Shown here piece after piece: positions 31,779 through 40,464 of a stretch of 64,000 nucleotides of DNA (position 1 is its first letter; each line of letters starts with the position of its first letter). The translations under genes were made by a program, and so were the position numbers. The stretch comes from Mycobacterium sp. DL440. GTDB taxonomy: Bacteria > Actinomycetota > Actinomycetes > Mycobacteriales > Mycobacteriaceae. The DNA lies in the NCBI RefSeq assembly GCF_011745145.1, contig NZ_CP050191.1:3446804-3510803 (forward strand), in the 5' to 3' direction. Below the pieces are notes generated by a model that saw only the letters and a list, made by a program, of their open reading frames with translations, was not told the DNA's origin and did no database searches.

Positions 31779-33134
31779 TCAGCTCGCCGCCGACACGGCA
31801 GCGTCCGTGTCGGTACTGAATCGGTTGGCCGGCCGGTCCAAACCGAGGTGGTCACGGAGTGTGGTGCCGGTGTATTCCTCACGGAAGATGCCGCGGCGCT
31901 GCAACTCTGGAACCACCTGGTCGACGAAATCGGTCAGTGACGACGGCAACGCCGGCGGGATGAGGTTGAATCCGTCGGCCCCACCGGTGGTGAACCATTC
32001 CTCGATGGTGTCGGCAACCTGTTCGGGAGTGCCGGCGAACAACCGGTGCCCGCGGCCGCTGCTGAGCCGCAGCAGCAACTCACGGACGGTGAGGTTCTCG
32101 GTTTCCACCAGACGCTTCACCAGGGCGAGTCGGCTCTTGATGAACGTGTCGCCCGGATCCTCGGACGGGAAGCTCAGTTTCCGTTCGAGATCGTCCTTGG
32201 TCACCGTGAAGCCGACGATGGCGCTCAGCTGATCCAGCCCGTAATCAGGCACCGTGAGGTCCTCGAATTCGCGCTGACGCTGGTGGGCCTCAGCTTCGGT
32301 GCCGCCGATGATCGCCGACAATCCGGGCAGGACGTGCACCTGGTCGGGGTTGCGACCATGGCGGCGGACGCGCGCCTTGACGTCGCGGTAGAAGTCTCTG
32401 GCCTCCTCCAGCGTGGGCTGTGCGGTGAAGATGGCCTCGGCGTACCTGGCGGCGAGATCCTTACCGGGCTCGGATGATCCGGCCTGGAACAGCACCGGGT
32501 GCCCTTGCGGAGAGCGCGGCACTTCCAGCGGCCCCGCCACGTCGAAGTACGGCCCGGAATGGTTGATGGCATGGATCTTGGCCGGATCCACGAAGCGCGG
32601 CGCCACCTTGTCGCCGACGATGGCGTCGTCGTCCCAGCTGTCCCACAACTTCAACGCGACCTGAAGAAACTCATCGGCACGCCGGTAGCGCTCTGCGGGG
32701 TCCGGGTGACTCGGCACCCCGAAGTTGGCCGCGGCCGACGCGTTGGCCGTCGTCACCACGTTCCAGCCGGCTCGACCCCGGCTCACATGGTCCAGTGTGG
32801 CAAATCGCCGCGCCAGGCCGTACGGGTCGTTGTACGTGGTGGATGCCGTCGCGATCAGCCCGACGCTCGTGGTGGCCCCGGCCAGCGCGGCGACCAAGGT
32901 GACCGGATCCAGAGCGTCGAACGGGCGAAACTCGGTCTGGTCCTTGAGCACTGGGTGATCGGCAAAGAAAACCGCGTCGAGCTTTCCGCGCTCGGCGATG
33001 CGGGCCAGTTCGATGTAGTGAGCGATGTCGGTGATGCCGGCCAGATCGGTTTCGGGAAGGCGCCACGCCGCTTCGTGCTGGCCGATATTGCGCAGAAATG
33101 CGTTGAGGTGCAACTGCCGTGCGGGCGCAGCCAT
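31779..33134 (-). CDS. NtaA/SsuD-like FMN-dependent monooxygenase
   Basis: This flavin monooxygenase has 451 residues and the bacterial luciferase fold of the NtaA/SnaA/DszA group, which uses reduced FMN from a partner reductase. Recognisable stretches are HLNAFLRNIGQHEAAWR, TASTTYNDPYGLARRFATLD, GRAGWNVVTT and FQAGSSEPGKDLAA. The ATG at 33134 has AAAGGAG at 9 nt. It is the first gene of the operon with the sulfonate-type transporter, so it probably frees sulfite or a related product from an organosulfur compound. No flavin reductase gene is adjacent. Confidence 0.9.
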   Translation of the reverse strand: MAAPARQLHLNAFLRNIGQHEAAWRLPETDLAGITDIAHYIELARIAERGKLDAVFFADHPVLKDQTEFRPFDALDPVTLVAALAGATTSVGLIATASTTYNDPYGLARRFATLDHVSRGRAGWNVVTTANASAAANFGVPSHPDPAERYRRADEFLQVALKLWDSWDDDAIVGDKVAPRFVDPAKIHAINHSGPYFDVAGPLEVPRSPQGHPVLFQAGSSEPGKDLAARYAEAIFTAQPTLEEARDFYRDVKARVRRHGRNPDQVHVLPGLSAIIGGTEAEAHQRQREFEDLTVPDYGLDQLSAIVGFTVTKDDLERKLSFPSEDPGDTFIKSRLALVKRLVETENLTVRELLLRLSSGRGHRLFAGTPEQVADTIEEWFTTGGADGFNLIPPALPSSLTDFVDQVVPELQRRGIFREEYTGTTLRDHLGLDRPANRFSTDTDAAVSAAS

Positions 33135-33231
33135 GGCGACGAGCTCCTTTGGACGGTGAACGGGCTGCATCCATTTCAGGGGCCAAGGTGTGCTGCGAGA
33201 ACAGTTAAGATCAGCGAAATTCCAGCTAACA

Positions 33232-33273
33232 CGCAGACAGCACACGAGCGTGGGGGCTCGTGTGCTGTCTGCG
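33232..33273 (-). terminator. Strong hairpin terminator after the repeat-protein gene
   Basis: Perfect 18-bp arms (CGCAGACAGCACACGAGC and its complement) surround a 6-nt G-rich loop. It lies 17 bp after the stop of the small secreted protein gene on the minus strand and upstream of the monooxygenase operon, so it insulates the two. Confidence 0.8.
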
Positions 33274-33289
33274 GGTGCTTCGGTGGGGT

Positions 33290-33661
33290 TTAGCCCAGGC
33301 CGGTCCACTTCTTCAGAACCTTGCCCGGGAAGCCGCCCCACTTCTCGGCGGTCTTGCCGGGGAAGGTCGCCCACTTCTCGGCCGTCTTACCCGGGAAACC
33401 GCCCCACTTCTCGGCCGTCTCGCCGGGGAACTTCGTCCATTTGTCGACGATGGGGCTCTCCGGCAGATCGACCCCACCGGTGAGCGCACTCTTGGCGGCG
33501 TCGGTGACGGCATCGGTGACCGACGAGGACACGCGGTCGCACGGCGAGCACCCGACGGTGCTGTTGCCCTTGGAATCGGCCGAGGCCGGCGCGGACAGCG
33601 CCACGGCGGCGCCGAGTGCCCCAGCCGCCAGGGTCGTGGCGATCAAGCTCTTCTGGATCAT
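33290..33661 (-). CDS. Small secreted protein with four 11-residue repeats
   Basis: I do not recognise a family. The 123-residue protein has a classic Sec signal peptide (residues 1-28, ending APASA before Asp29), a short segment with a CSPC pair (Cys38, Cys41), a helical linker (about 44-70) and four head-to-tail 11-residue repeats at 78-88, 89-99, 100-110 and 111-121. The consensus is FPGKTAEKWGG; copies differ at Glu/Lys and Ala-Thr, and the last reads FPGKVLKKWTG. After cleavage the protein is about 10 kDa and basic at the end. A GGGGAA ribosome-binding site precedes the ATG. The gene is monocistronic, with its own terminator. Confidence 0.85.
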   Translation of the reverse strand: MIQKSLIATTLAAGALGAAVALSAPASADSKGNSTVGCSPCDRVSSSVTDAVTDAAKSALTGGVDLPESPIVDKWTKFPGETAEKWGGFPGKTAEKWATFPGKTAEKWGGFPGKVLKKWTGLG

Positions 33662-33919
33662 GAGTTCCCCAACTGTCGTATCCGCCGCCGTCTGACGACG
33701 ACGTGGATTAATACGCTAGTGCCAGAATCCCGCGAGCGCCGATCGCGGACGCACCGTTGACATCGTTTGCTGTAGCTGGCCTCACGCCGGATTGCCCTTC
33801 GCTGTACCCGACAACGCCTCTAGCTCACGGCACCCCACCCGAACAACCGGTAACCGATAGGTGAACAACAGCGCAACCGCACGTCTTTGTGCCTGATGAG
33901 CAGGAATTCTTGCGGAAAC

Positions 33920-33967
33920 CCTGGCAGCTGTCGCCAGGCCGTTCCCGAGCCTGACAACGCCGGGAAC
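33920..33967. other. Two adjacent hairpins in a 393-bp gene-free gap
   Basis: The gap 33662-34054 holds no convincing gene on either strand. Within it, CCTGGC/GCCAGG (33920-33938, 7-nt loop) and GTTCCCG/CGGGAAC (33941-33967, 13-nt loop) are neighbouring inverted repeats. On the minus strand they follow the LLM oxidoreductase gene by 90-130 bp and may end its transcription. The rest probably carries the promoter of the secreted repeat protein, which I could not place. Confidence 0.35.
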
Positions 33968-34054
33968 CTCGCCGCAGAACAGAGATCCAGGCGACGCCGA
34001 CGCCTATTCCATGATCTTGCTCACGTTTTGCTGAAATAGCGTGGGCGGAGGATT

Positions 34055-34948
34055 TCAGGCGAGGACTTTGGCCACCTCGGCCACCCGGCGCAGCTGGTCG
34101 ATGTCGGAGCTGGTCGGGATCAGATGTACCTCGTCGGTGCCGATGTCCTCGAACTTGCCGAGCACCTCGACCAATTCCTCTTCGGTACCGGCCCAGCCCG
34201 TCATGGGAGCCATGGCGTCGACGTATTCAGCCGGGATCCAGTTCATATACCGGCGCAGGTGCCGGTGTACCTGCGCGCGGGCCTCCTCGGGTCTACCGAG
34301 CGCGAACCAGAATGAGGTGGCCAGGTGCGGCTTGGGTTTGCCGGCCGCGGCCCACGCGGTCCGGGCGACGTCGAACAACTCGGCTTGGCGGGCCAGATCC
34401 AGATCCAAGGTTGTGCCGGCCACGCCGTCGGCCCAGACCGCGGCGTCCCGGATGGTCTTGGGCCCGATCGAGCCGATCTGCAGTGGCGGCCCACCGCTCT
34501 GAACCGGTGGCGGCCCGACTGGAAGCACCGAGTCGGTGACCCGCTCGCCGGCCCACACCCGCTTCATCACCGCGACCCGCTCGGCCATTCCCCGCCGGGT
34601 CTGGGACGCCGGGTCGGCGCCGACCGCGTGATAGTCCTCGTGGCGACCGCCGACACCAATGCCCACGGTCAACCGCCCGCCGCTGAGCAGATCACCGGTG
34701 GCCAGGCCCTTGGCCAGCATCACCGGATTGTGCAGCTGCGGCACCACAACGGTGGTGACCAGCCGCACCCGGTCGGTCCAGGCCGCCAGCGCGCCCAGCA
34801 GGGTCAGGCTGTCGGGATTGTCGAAGGCGATGCGCTCGCCCCAGCACAGCGACGAGAACGGGCCTCCGTCGATGACGTGCGCCCAAGACCGCAGCGTCGT
34901 CGCATCCAACTGAGGTTCCATGACCGGCATCGTCATACCCACGCGCAC
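34055..34948 (-). CDS. LLM-class (F420-dependent type) oxidoreductase
   Basis: The 297-residue TIM-barrel protein belongs to the luciferase-like monooxygenase family. Typical stretches are RVRLVTTVVVPQLHNPVMLAK, GRLTVGIGVGGRHEDY and GGPPLQIGSIGPKTIRDAA. In mycobacteria most such proteins use F420 rather than FMN. The substrate is not predictable. The start is GTG. It is divergent from a VOC-family gene 30 bp away. Confidence 0.87.
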   Translation of the reverse strand: MRVGMTMPVMEPQLDATTLRSWAHVIDGGPFSSLCWGERIAFDNPDSLTLLGALAAWTDRVRLVTTVVVPQLHNPVMLAKGLATGDLLSGGRLTVGIGVGGRHEDYHAVGADPASQTRRGMAERVAVMKRVWAGERVTDSVLPVGPPPVQSGGPPLQIGSIGPKTIRDAAVWADGVAGTTLDLDLARQAELFDVARTAWAAAGKPKPHLATSFWFALGRPEEARAQVHRHLRRYMNWIPAEYVDAMAPMTGWAGTEEELVEVLGKFEDIGTDEVHLIPTSSDIDQLRRVAEVAKVLA

Positions 34949-34978
34949 GCACGGATTCTGTCACGTCGGGGTGGCAGC

Positions 34979-35401
34979 ATGAACCCCATGGCCATCACCA
35001 CGTCCTCGGTCGCGCATGTGCGGCTCACGGTCACCGATATCGAACGGTCCCGGCAGTTCTACGAGAGCGTTTTCGGCTGGCCGGTTCTGATCGAATTGCC
35101 GCAGGACGCCGACGTCACCACCCGCGCCCGGCTGAGTTTTCTGTCCGGCGGGGTCATCTACGACGCCGGGGCAACGCTGATCGGCCTGCGTCCGGTCGGG
35201 CGCGACGCGTTCGACGAGAACCGAACGGGGCTGGACCACTTGGCTTTCCGGCTCACGAGCCCCGCGGAGCTGAACGACGCCGCGCTCCACCTCGACGATC
35301 TGAACATCGCGCACGAGCCCGTCAAGGACATCGGCCCCTCCTACATCCTGGAGTTCCGCGACCCCGACAACATCGCGTTGGAGCTCACCGCGCCCAAGTA
35401 G
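34979..35401 (+). CDS. VOC-family (glyoxalase/dioxygenase fold) protein
   Basis: The 140-residue protein has one pair of beta-alpha-beta-beta-beta modules. Metal-ligand positions are visible as His14 or so in SSVAHVRLTV, the HLAFRL motif and Glu in ILEFRDPDNIALELT near the C-terminus, so it is a metal-binding single-domain VOC protein. The ATG at 34979 was used; one at 34988 would remove three residues. Function is not predictable from the family alone. Confidence 0.87.
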   Translation: MNPMAITTSSVAHVRLTVTDIERSRQFYESVFGWPVLIELPQDADVTTRARLSFLSGGVIYDAGATLIGLRPVGRDAFDENRTGLDHLAFRLTSPAELNDAALHLDDLNIAHEPVKDIGPSYILEFRDPDNIALELTAPK

Positions 35402-35404
35402 GTT

Positions 35405-35830
35405 TCAACGACGCAGGCCGGCAACCCTGAGCAACTCGGGGCGTCGGAGCACCATTCCGATCCACATCAGCACACCGAGGTAGACCGCGAACAGGGTGTG
35501 ACTGAACAGCGGTGCTTCGATGCGCATGTTCGCGGTGACAGCGCCGCCGAGGTAGGCCGTGATGCCCACCGCGCCGAGCACCGCCGTGCGCGGGACGACG
35601 AAGACAACCACGCACGCCGCCAGGACGATCCCCATCACCAGGGCCTGCCCACTGGGAAAGCCGAGGGTGGCAGTTCCATCCTTCACCTGCTGCGGAAGGG
35701 TGAACTTGCCGAACACATCGAATACGAGAAAGGCGCCGACGAGCACGCTGATCCCGATTCCGATCTTGTGGCTCAGCGACGTGCCGTCACGGCCTGGGGC
35801 ATGGGTGTCGGGTGAAGACAGGGCGGTCAT
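35405..35830 (-). CDS. DoxX-like membrane protein
   Basis: The 141-residue protein has four predicted helices (about 22-42, 62-82, 85-103, 110-128) and a conserved FGKFTLPQQVKDG-type motif between the first two. It resembles DoxX-family proteins, which in mycobacteria have been linked to redox and thiol stress. It ends 3 bp from the convergent VOC gene and is divergent from the sensor kinase gene across 163 bp. Confidence 0.8.
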   Translation of the reverse strand: MTALSSPDTHAPGRDGTSLSHKIGIGISVLVGAFLVFDVFGKFTLPQQVKDGTATLGFPSGQALVMGIVLAACVVVFVVPRTAVLGAVGITAYLGGAVTANMRIEAPLFSHTLFAVYLGVLMWIGMVLRRPELLRVAGLRR

Positions 35831-35916
35831 GGGTTGCTCCTACCGGTGTGTCCTGGTGTGGCGAAAGGGTGACAGCGGGTAGACCGGTCCGCCTGACGAA
35901 ACTCATCGCCGAAGGG

Positions 35917-35936
35917 TGGGGGGTGGTTATCCCCCA
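35917..35936. promoter_or_regulatory. Candidate operator in the DoxX/kinase divergent gap
   Basis: TGGGGG and CCCCCA are 6-bp arms around 8 nt, 57 bp upstream of the kinase start. Its position in the divergent gap before a two-component operon makes it a candidate for response-regulator binding. No other strong dyad is seen in 35831-35993. Confidence 0.35.
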
Positions 35937-35993
35937 GCGGGATCTCGGGAAAACGCTGTGTCGCCGGGCCGCACAACTTCGTAGGTTGAAGGC

Positions 35994-37313
35994 ATGGTCG
36001 CAATGAGCGAAACCGGATCGCCGGTCCTGCCCGCACCTCCCCAGCCGTCGTCTGAGCCCGTTTGGAAATCGCGCAATATCGGCGTCGTGCCGACCGCGTC
36101 GATGATCACCGGTGCCGCCGTCGCGCTCGTGTGGTTCTGGATTCCGTTGTCCATCATGGTCATCGGGGTCTCCTCAATTCCGTCGGTGATCGGATTCCTG
36201 CTCGCCGGGGTGGTGTTCATCTACCTGATGCGCGGCGTGGAGCGGTTCGAGCGGATCCGCAGTGAGGCCGTGTTCGGTTTCGGAATCGGTATCCCACCCC
36301 GTCGACTGTCACCGCACACGGGCTTCCAGGGCTGGGCGCATCAGCTGTGGCTGGACGTCGGCAGTACCCGGTTTTGGAAAGGTGTCTGCCACCACTACCT
36401 GCGGATGACCTACGACATGCTCGCCACCGGCCTCGCATTCGCGTTGCTGACCTTCGCCTTCCTGGGCCCGGCCGCGGCCGTCGCCATCCGTCACAGCGAC
36501 AACGATGCCGGCCTGGTGTTCCTCTCCCCCCCGATCGCGTGGCTGCTGGCGATCGTCGCCGTCATCGCCGCGGTGGTCATCCTGATACTCGCCCCGGCCG
36601 TGGACGCCGCGATCGATCGATGGCTGCTGTCGCCGTCGCCCACCGCCGCCCTGGAATATCAGGTGAGTGCGCTGGCCGATGCCCGGCAGGGCGCGGTGTC
36701 CTCTGCGCAGACCGAACGGCACCGCATCGAGCGGGACCTGCACGACAGCGTGCAGCCCCGACTGGTGTCGCTGGCGATGACGATCGGGCTGGCGCAGACA
36801 AAGATGGATTCGGACCAGCCCGCCGCCAAGGCGCTGATCGCCGAGGCTCACGACGACGCCAAGGCCGCACTCGTCGAACTGCGCAACGTGGTGCGCGGCA
36901 TCGCGCCGACGATCCTGTCGGACCGAGGCCTTGACGCAGCACTGTCCTCGGTGGTGCAGCGCGCCGAAACCTCCGGGGTACCAACCACATTGCACATCGA
37001 GCTGCCCCGCAGGCTGCCCGATGAAGTGGAATCGGTTGCCTACTTCGTGGTGGCCGAGGCGTTGACCAACATCGCCAAGCACGCCAACGCTTCCCAGGCG
37101 GTGGTCACCGTGCGCCTGGATGACACCGCCAACGTGCTGTACGTCTCGGTGTTCGACGACGGCCAGGGCGGCGCCGTCATCGACGCCGGCGAGAACGCCA
37201 CCGGCCTCCGCGGACTCGACGAACGCGTCCGGGCCGCCGGCGGGTCCTTCGCTGTGTCCAGTCCCACCACGGGTCCGACGATCGTGACGGCGGTGCTGCC
37301 ATGCGCATCGTGA
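35994..37313 (+). CDS. NarL-type sensor histidine kinase
   Basis: The 439-residue protein has two pairs of membrane helices (about 36-58/64-80 and 141-166/182-202) forming an N-terminal sensor module. A HisKA_3 dimerisation domain with phosphorylated His250 in ERDLHDSVQPRL and a HATPase with AEALTNIAKHANAS and GLRGLDERV follow. It overlaps the response-regulator gene by 13 bp, so the two are a pair. The short extracytoplasmic loops suggest sensing of a signal in or at the membrane. Confidence 0.93.
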   Translation: MVAMSETGSPVLPAPPQPSSEPVWKSRNIGVVPTASMITGAAVALVWFWIPLSIMVIGVSSIPSVIGFLLAGVVFIYLMRGVERFERIRSEAVFGFGIGIPPRRLSPHTGFQGWAHQLWLDVGSTRFWKGVCHHYLRMTYDMLATGLAFALLTFAFLGPAAAVAIRHSDNDAGLVFLSPPIAWLLAIVAVIAAVVILILAPAVDAAIDRWLLSPSPTAALEYQVSALADARQGAVSSAQTERHRIERDLHDSVQPRLVSLAMTIGLAQTKMDSDQPAAKALIAEAHDDAKAALVELRNVVRGIAPTILSDRGLDAALSSVVQRAETSGVPTTLHIELPRRLPDEVESVAYFVVAEALTNIAKHANASQAVVTVRLDDTANVLYVSVFDDGQGGAVIDAGENATGLRGLDERVRAAGGSFAVSSPTTGPTIVTAVLPCAS

Positions 37314-37945
37314 TCGCCGAGGACTCGGCGCTGCTGCGGGCCGGTATCGAGCGGATCCTGGCCGACGCCGGGCACGAGGTGGTGGCCGGCGTGCCCGACG
37401 CCACCAACCTGCTGCGGCTCGTCAACGAGTATCACCCCGACCTGGCCATCCTCGATGTCCGGATGCCGCCAACGTTCACCGACGAGGGCATCCGGGCCGC
37501 AGCCCTGCTGCGCAGCCAGAACCCGGAGTCCCCCGTGCTGGTGCTCTCGCACTACGTCGAGGAACGTTACGCGGCCGATCTGATCGCCTCGGACACAAAA
37601 GGATTCGGCTACCTGTTGAAGGACCGGGTGGCCGATGTGCCGGCATTTCTCGACGCGGTCGAGGTGGTGGGTGGCGGCGGCACGGTGCTCGATCCGGAGG
37701 TGGTGTCACAGATCCTGGTCCGTTCGGCCCGACACAGTGTCCTCGACCAGCTGACCCCGCGTGAACGCGACGTCCTGCAACTCATGGCAGAGGGCAGGAC
37801 GAACTCGGCCATCGCGGCCGCACTGCACATCTCGGTCGGCTCGGCCGAGAAGCACATCGCCTCGATCTTCACGAAATTCGACCTCGCTCCCGACGAGAGC
37901 GAGAACCGCCGCGTGCTCGCGGTGCTGCATTACCTCGAGACCTAG
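37301..37945 (+). CDS. NarL/LuxR-type response regulator
   Basis: The 214-residue protein has a receiver domain with phospho-acceptor Asp52 (LDVRMPP), the acidic pair Glu7-Asp8 and conserved Lys in the YLLKDRV strand. The C-terminal LuxR HTH is LTPRERDVLQLMAEGRTNSA. It is the partner of the kinase in the same operon and probably regulates the next gene, which starts 32 bp downstream. Confidence 0.95.
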   Translation: MRIVIAEDSALLRAGIERILADAGHEVVAGVPDATNLLRLVNEYHPDLAILDVRMPPTFTDEGIRAAALLRSQNPESPVLVLSHYVEERYAADLIASDTKGFGYLLKDRVADVPAFLDAVEVVGGGGTVLDPEVVSQILVRSARHSVLDQLTPRERDVLQLMAEGRTNSAIAAALHISVGSAEKHIASIFTKFDLAPDESENRRVLAVLHYLET

Positions 37946-37977
37946 ACCGAACATCCCCGCCGGGAAGGACTTTCATC

Positions 37978-38862
37978 GTGACCACCATCGCCCCTCCGCC
38001 ACCGGTCAACCTGCCGCCCCAGCTGAACCCTGGCGGACGCACCGCGTTCCGTCTCGCCCTGATCGCCGCAGCGACGCTGCTCGTAGCCGGTTCGGTGGCA
38101 TCGCTGGGTTTCGCGGCATGGGCCGTGAGCAACGTCCGCGTCGTCACCGATCACGAGGCCCTGCCGGGCACGATGCGATCGTTGGTGATCGACACCGCAC
38201 GCATCCCCATCGCCATCCGGATCATCGCGGACCGCGAAACCCGGGACGCCGCCGCCGACCTGCGCCTGGTGAACACCACCCGCAGCGGTGAACACCGACT
38301 GCAGGTCACCACCGACGGCTACGAGACCCGGATCGCGGTAGAGGGCAACCCTTCCCGTGTCCTGGAGTGGGCCCGGGGCGGCGAGATCACCGTCGCCATA
38401 CCACCCGAGCAGGCCCGTCGGCTGACAGTGCGCACCGAGCAGGAGATCGGCACGGTGATCGCACAGGCGGACCTGGACCAGTTGATCGCCCGCACCACAG
38501 ACGGTCCGATCATCCTGCGGGGTGCTGCCCGCCGCGTCGAGGCCCACACCGTGAACGGCGAGATCTTCTCCCGCTCCCCCATCGCGGTCACCGAACAGTT
38601 CAACGCCACCACATCTGACGGTGACATCGCCGTCGACTTCCGCGACACCGCGCCGCGGCGGGTCGATGCCGTGAGCCGCAACGGTGATGTGACCATCGGA
38701 CTGCCCGGGCGCGGACCGTATCTGGTGCACGCCCAGTCCGGATCCTCGACCCAGGTGCGGGTGCCCGAGACGACCGTGCCCGACAGCGCCGCCGCCGAGG
38801 TCACAGTGCGCTCCGATGACGGCGACGTCGTCGTCGAGGATGTCGGCCTCGGGCAGCGCTAG
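37978..38862 (+). CDS. Membrane-anchored DUF4097-like beta-helix protein
   Basis: The 294-residue protein has a Pro-rich cytoplasmic start, one membrane helix (about 28-52) and an extracytoplasmic part of short repeated beta strands. Repeats such as ARTTDGPIILRG, AHTVNGEIF, ATTSDGDIAV, AVSRNGDVTI and VRSDDGDVVV match the DUF4097/adhesin-like beta-strand pattern. Proteins of this type are often encoded next to two-component systems that respond to envelope stress. Here it is the third gene of the operon, so it is either a signal modulator or a target. Confidence 0.82.
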   Translation: MTTIAPPPPVNLPPQLNPGGRTAFRLALIAAATLLVAGSVASLGFAAWAVSNVRVVTDHEALPGTMRSLVIDTARIPIAIRIIADRETRDAAADLRLVNTTRSGEHRLQVTTDGYETRIAVEGNPSRVLEWARGGEITVAIPPEQARRLTVRTEQEIGTVIAQADLDQLIARTTDGPIILRGAARRVEAHTVNGEIFSRSPIAVTEQFNATTSDGDIAVDFRDTAPRRVDAVSRNGDVTIGLPGRGPYLVHAQSGSSTQVRVPETTVPDSAAAEVTVRSDDGDVVVEDVGLGQR

Positions 38863-39887
38863 CGGTCCGCAGTCAACCCGTCGATGATCTCGGCCACCGA
38901 TCCCGAGCGAGCCCGGCGCCACCCGGTGCCGGCCCACACATTGGTGGCCTGCGGATCTCCCGCCGCCACCGAGGCCTTGCGCACCGGGCTGGTCAGGTAG
39001 TGGATCTCGGGGTAGCCCAACGGGGCCTGCCCATCGTGCTCGGTGATGAAGCGGTTACGCAGCCCTCGCGCATAGCGACCGGAAAATGCGCGCGTCACAA
39101 CAGTTTCGGTGAACTCTGGACTCTGCAGCGCGGCTCGGTGCACGGGGCTGCTGCCGGATTCATCGGCCAGCAGGAACGCCGTGCCGAGCTGGGCAGCCAC
39201 CGCACCGGCGGCCAGGACGCCCGCAACATCGTCGGCACTGATCAACCCGCCGGCCGCCGCAACCGGGATGTCCACCGCCGCCAGCACGTCGGCCAGCAGG
39301 TGATCCAGTGACTGCGATGCCGGCGAGGCGCCCGGATCGAACGTGCCGCGGTGCCCACCCGCTCCCGGTCCCTGAACCGCAAGGGCATCGACGCCGCGCC
39401 GCACTGCCAGCCAGGCTTCGTCCAGCGTCGTCACCGTACCGACGGTGCCGATCCCGGCACCCCGCAACCGGGCGATCTCGGGCTCGCTGGGCAATCCGAA
39501 CGTGAACGAGACCACCTCGGGCCGCAGGTCCAGCACCGCGTCCAACTTGGCGGCCCACGCGTCGTCGTCGTACCTCGGCTCACCGAGTGCCACCCCGTAG
39601 CGCTGCGCCCAACCGGCCAGCACGTCGGCATAGGCCCGGACCTGTTCCGGTGTGCCCGCACTGGGCTGGGGCGCAAAAAGATTCACCCCGAGGGGTTCGG
39701 AGGTCAATCGGCGCGCCGCGGTGACTCTTTCGGCGAGCGCGTCGGCGGTCAGATAACCGGCCGCCAGGAACCCGAGCCCGCCGGCATTGCTGCCGGCCGC
39801 AGCCAATTCCGGCGTCGAGGGCCCACCTGCCATCGGCGCCACGATCACCGGACGCCGCAGCCCGCGAATATCGAATGGGCCCATCAC
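38859..39887 (-). CDS. Nitronate monooxygenase-like flavoprotein
   Basis: The 342-residue TIM-barrel flavoprotein belongs to the nitronate monooxygenase/2-nitropropane dioxygenase family. It shows PVIVAPMAGGPSTPELAAAGSNAGGLGFLAAGY at the start and the FMN-phosphate regions VQGPGAGGHRG and AAGGLISADDV. The start is GTG 39887 (GTGA overlap with the GNAT stop) or ATG 39884. It ends 4 bp into the DUF4097-like gene on the other strand. Confidence 0.88.
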   Translation of the reverse strand: MMGPFDIRGLRRPVIVAPMAGGPSTPELAAAGSNAGGLGFLAAGYLTADALAERVTAARRLTSEPLGVNLFAPQPSAGTPEQVRAYADVLAGWAQRYGVALGEPRYDDDAWAAKLDAVLDLRPEVVSFTFGLPSEPEIARLRGAGIGTVGTVTTLDEAWLAVRRGVDALAVQGPGAGGHRGTFDPGASPASQSLDHLLADVLAAVDIPVAAAGGLISADDVAGVLAAGAVAAQLGTAFLLADESGSSPVHRAALQSPEFTETVVTRAFSGRYARGLRNRFITEHDGQAPLGYPEIHYLTSPVRKASVAAGDPQATNVWAGTGWRRARSGSVAEIIDGLTADR

Positions 39888-40408
39888 CGCACCGCCTTCC
39901 CGAACAACAGCACGTCCTGTGGTTCGTCACTGATATTGGGAAACATCGAGTACCGCGCGAGCCTTCCTTCCAGTGACAGACCACACCGGCGCAGCACCCC
40001 GGCCGAACCGGCATTGTCGACATGGCAATAGGCCGCGATCCGATACACGGTGGGATCCGGTTGTAGGTCGGCCAACATCAACGAAACCGCTTCCGACATC
40101 AGGCCACGTCCCCACCACTGCCGGGCCAGGCAGTAGCCCAGCTCCACCGAGTACGGCTCAGGTCGTCGCCGGGCACACAGGCCGGCCACCTCACCGTCGA
40201 CTTCGACCAGCCAGGTCTGCTCGTCACCGACGTTGAACAACGTCGTGATGACCCGGCGCGTTTCGGCCGCCCCGGAATGCGGACGCCAGGACAGAAACTT
40301 CGTCACCTCGGGATCGGAAGCGATCCGGGTGTACAGCGCTTCGGCGTCCTCGACGACCGGTGGCCGCAGCCGCACCTGTGGCCCGGCCAGAATCTGGGTG
40401 TGGGGCAT
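39884..40408 (-). CDS. GNAT-family N-acetyltransferase
   Basis: The 174-residue protein of the RimJ/RimL-like GNAT type transfers acetyl from acetyl-CoA, often to protein N-termini. Conserved stretches are GYCLARQWWGRGLMSEAV (acetyl-CoA loop) and HVDNAGSAGVLRRCGLSLEGRL. The ATG at 40408 fits the domain start. It is translationally coupled with the nitronate monooxygenase-like gene. Confidence 0.88.
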   Translation of the reverse strand: MPHTQILAGPQVRLRPPVVEDAEALYTRIASDPEVTKFLSWRPHSGAAETRRVITTLFNVGDEQTWLVEVDGEVAGLCARRRPEPYSVELGYCLARQWWGRGLMSEAVSLMLADLQPDPTVYRIAAYCHVDNAGSAGVLRRCGLSLEGRLARYSMFPNISDEPQDVLLFGKAVR

Positions 40409-40464
40409 GGTCCCCATCCTGCACCGTTGCCGGGGGTGCCAGTCCAACGGTTTACTGGACTGAT

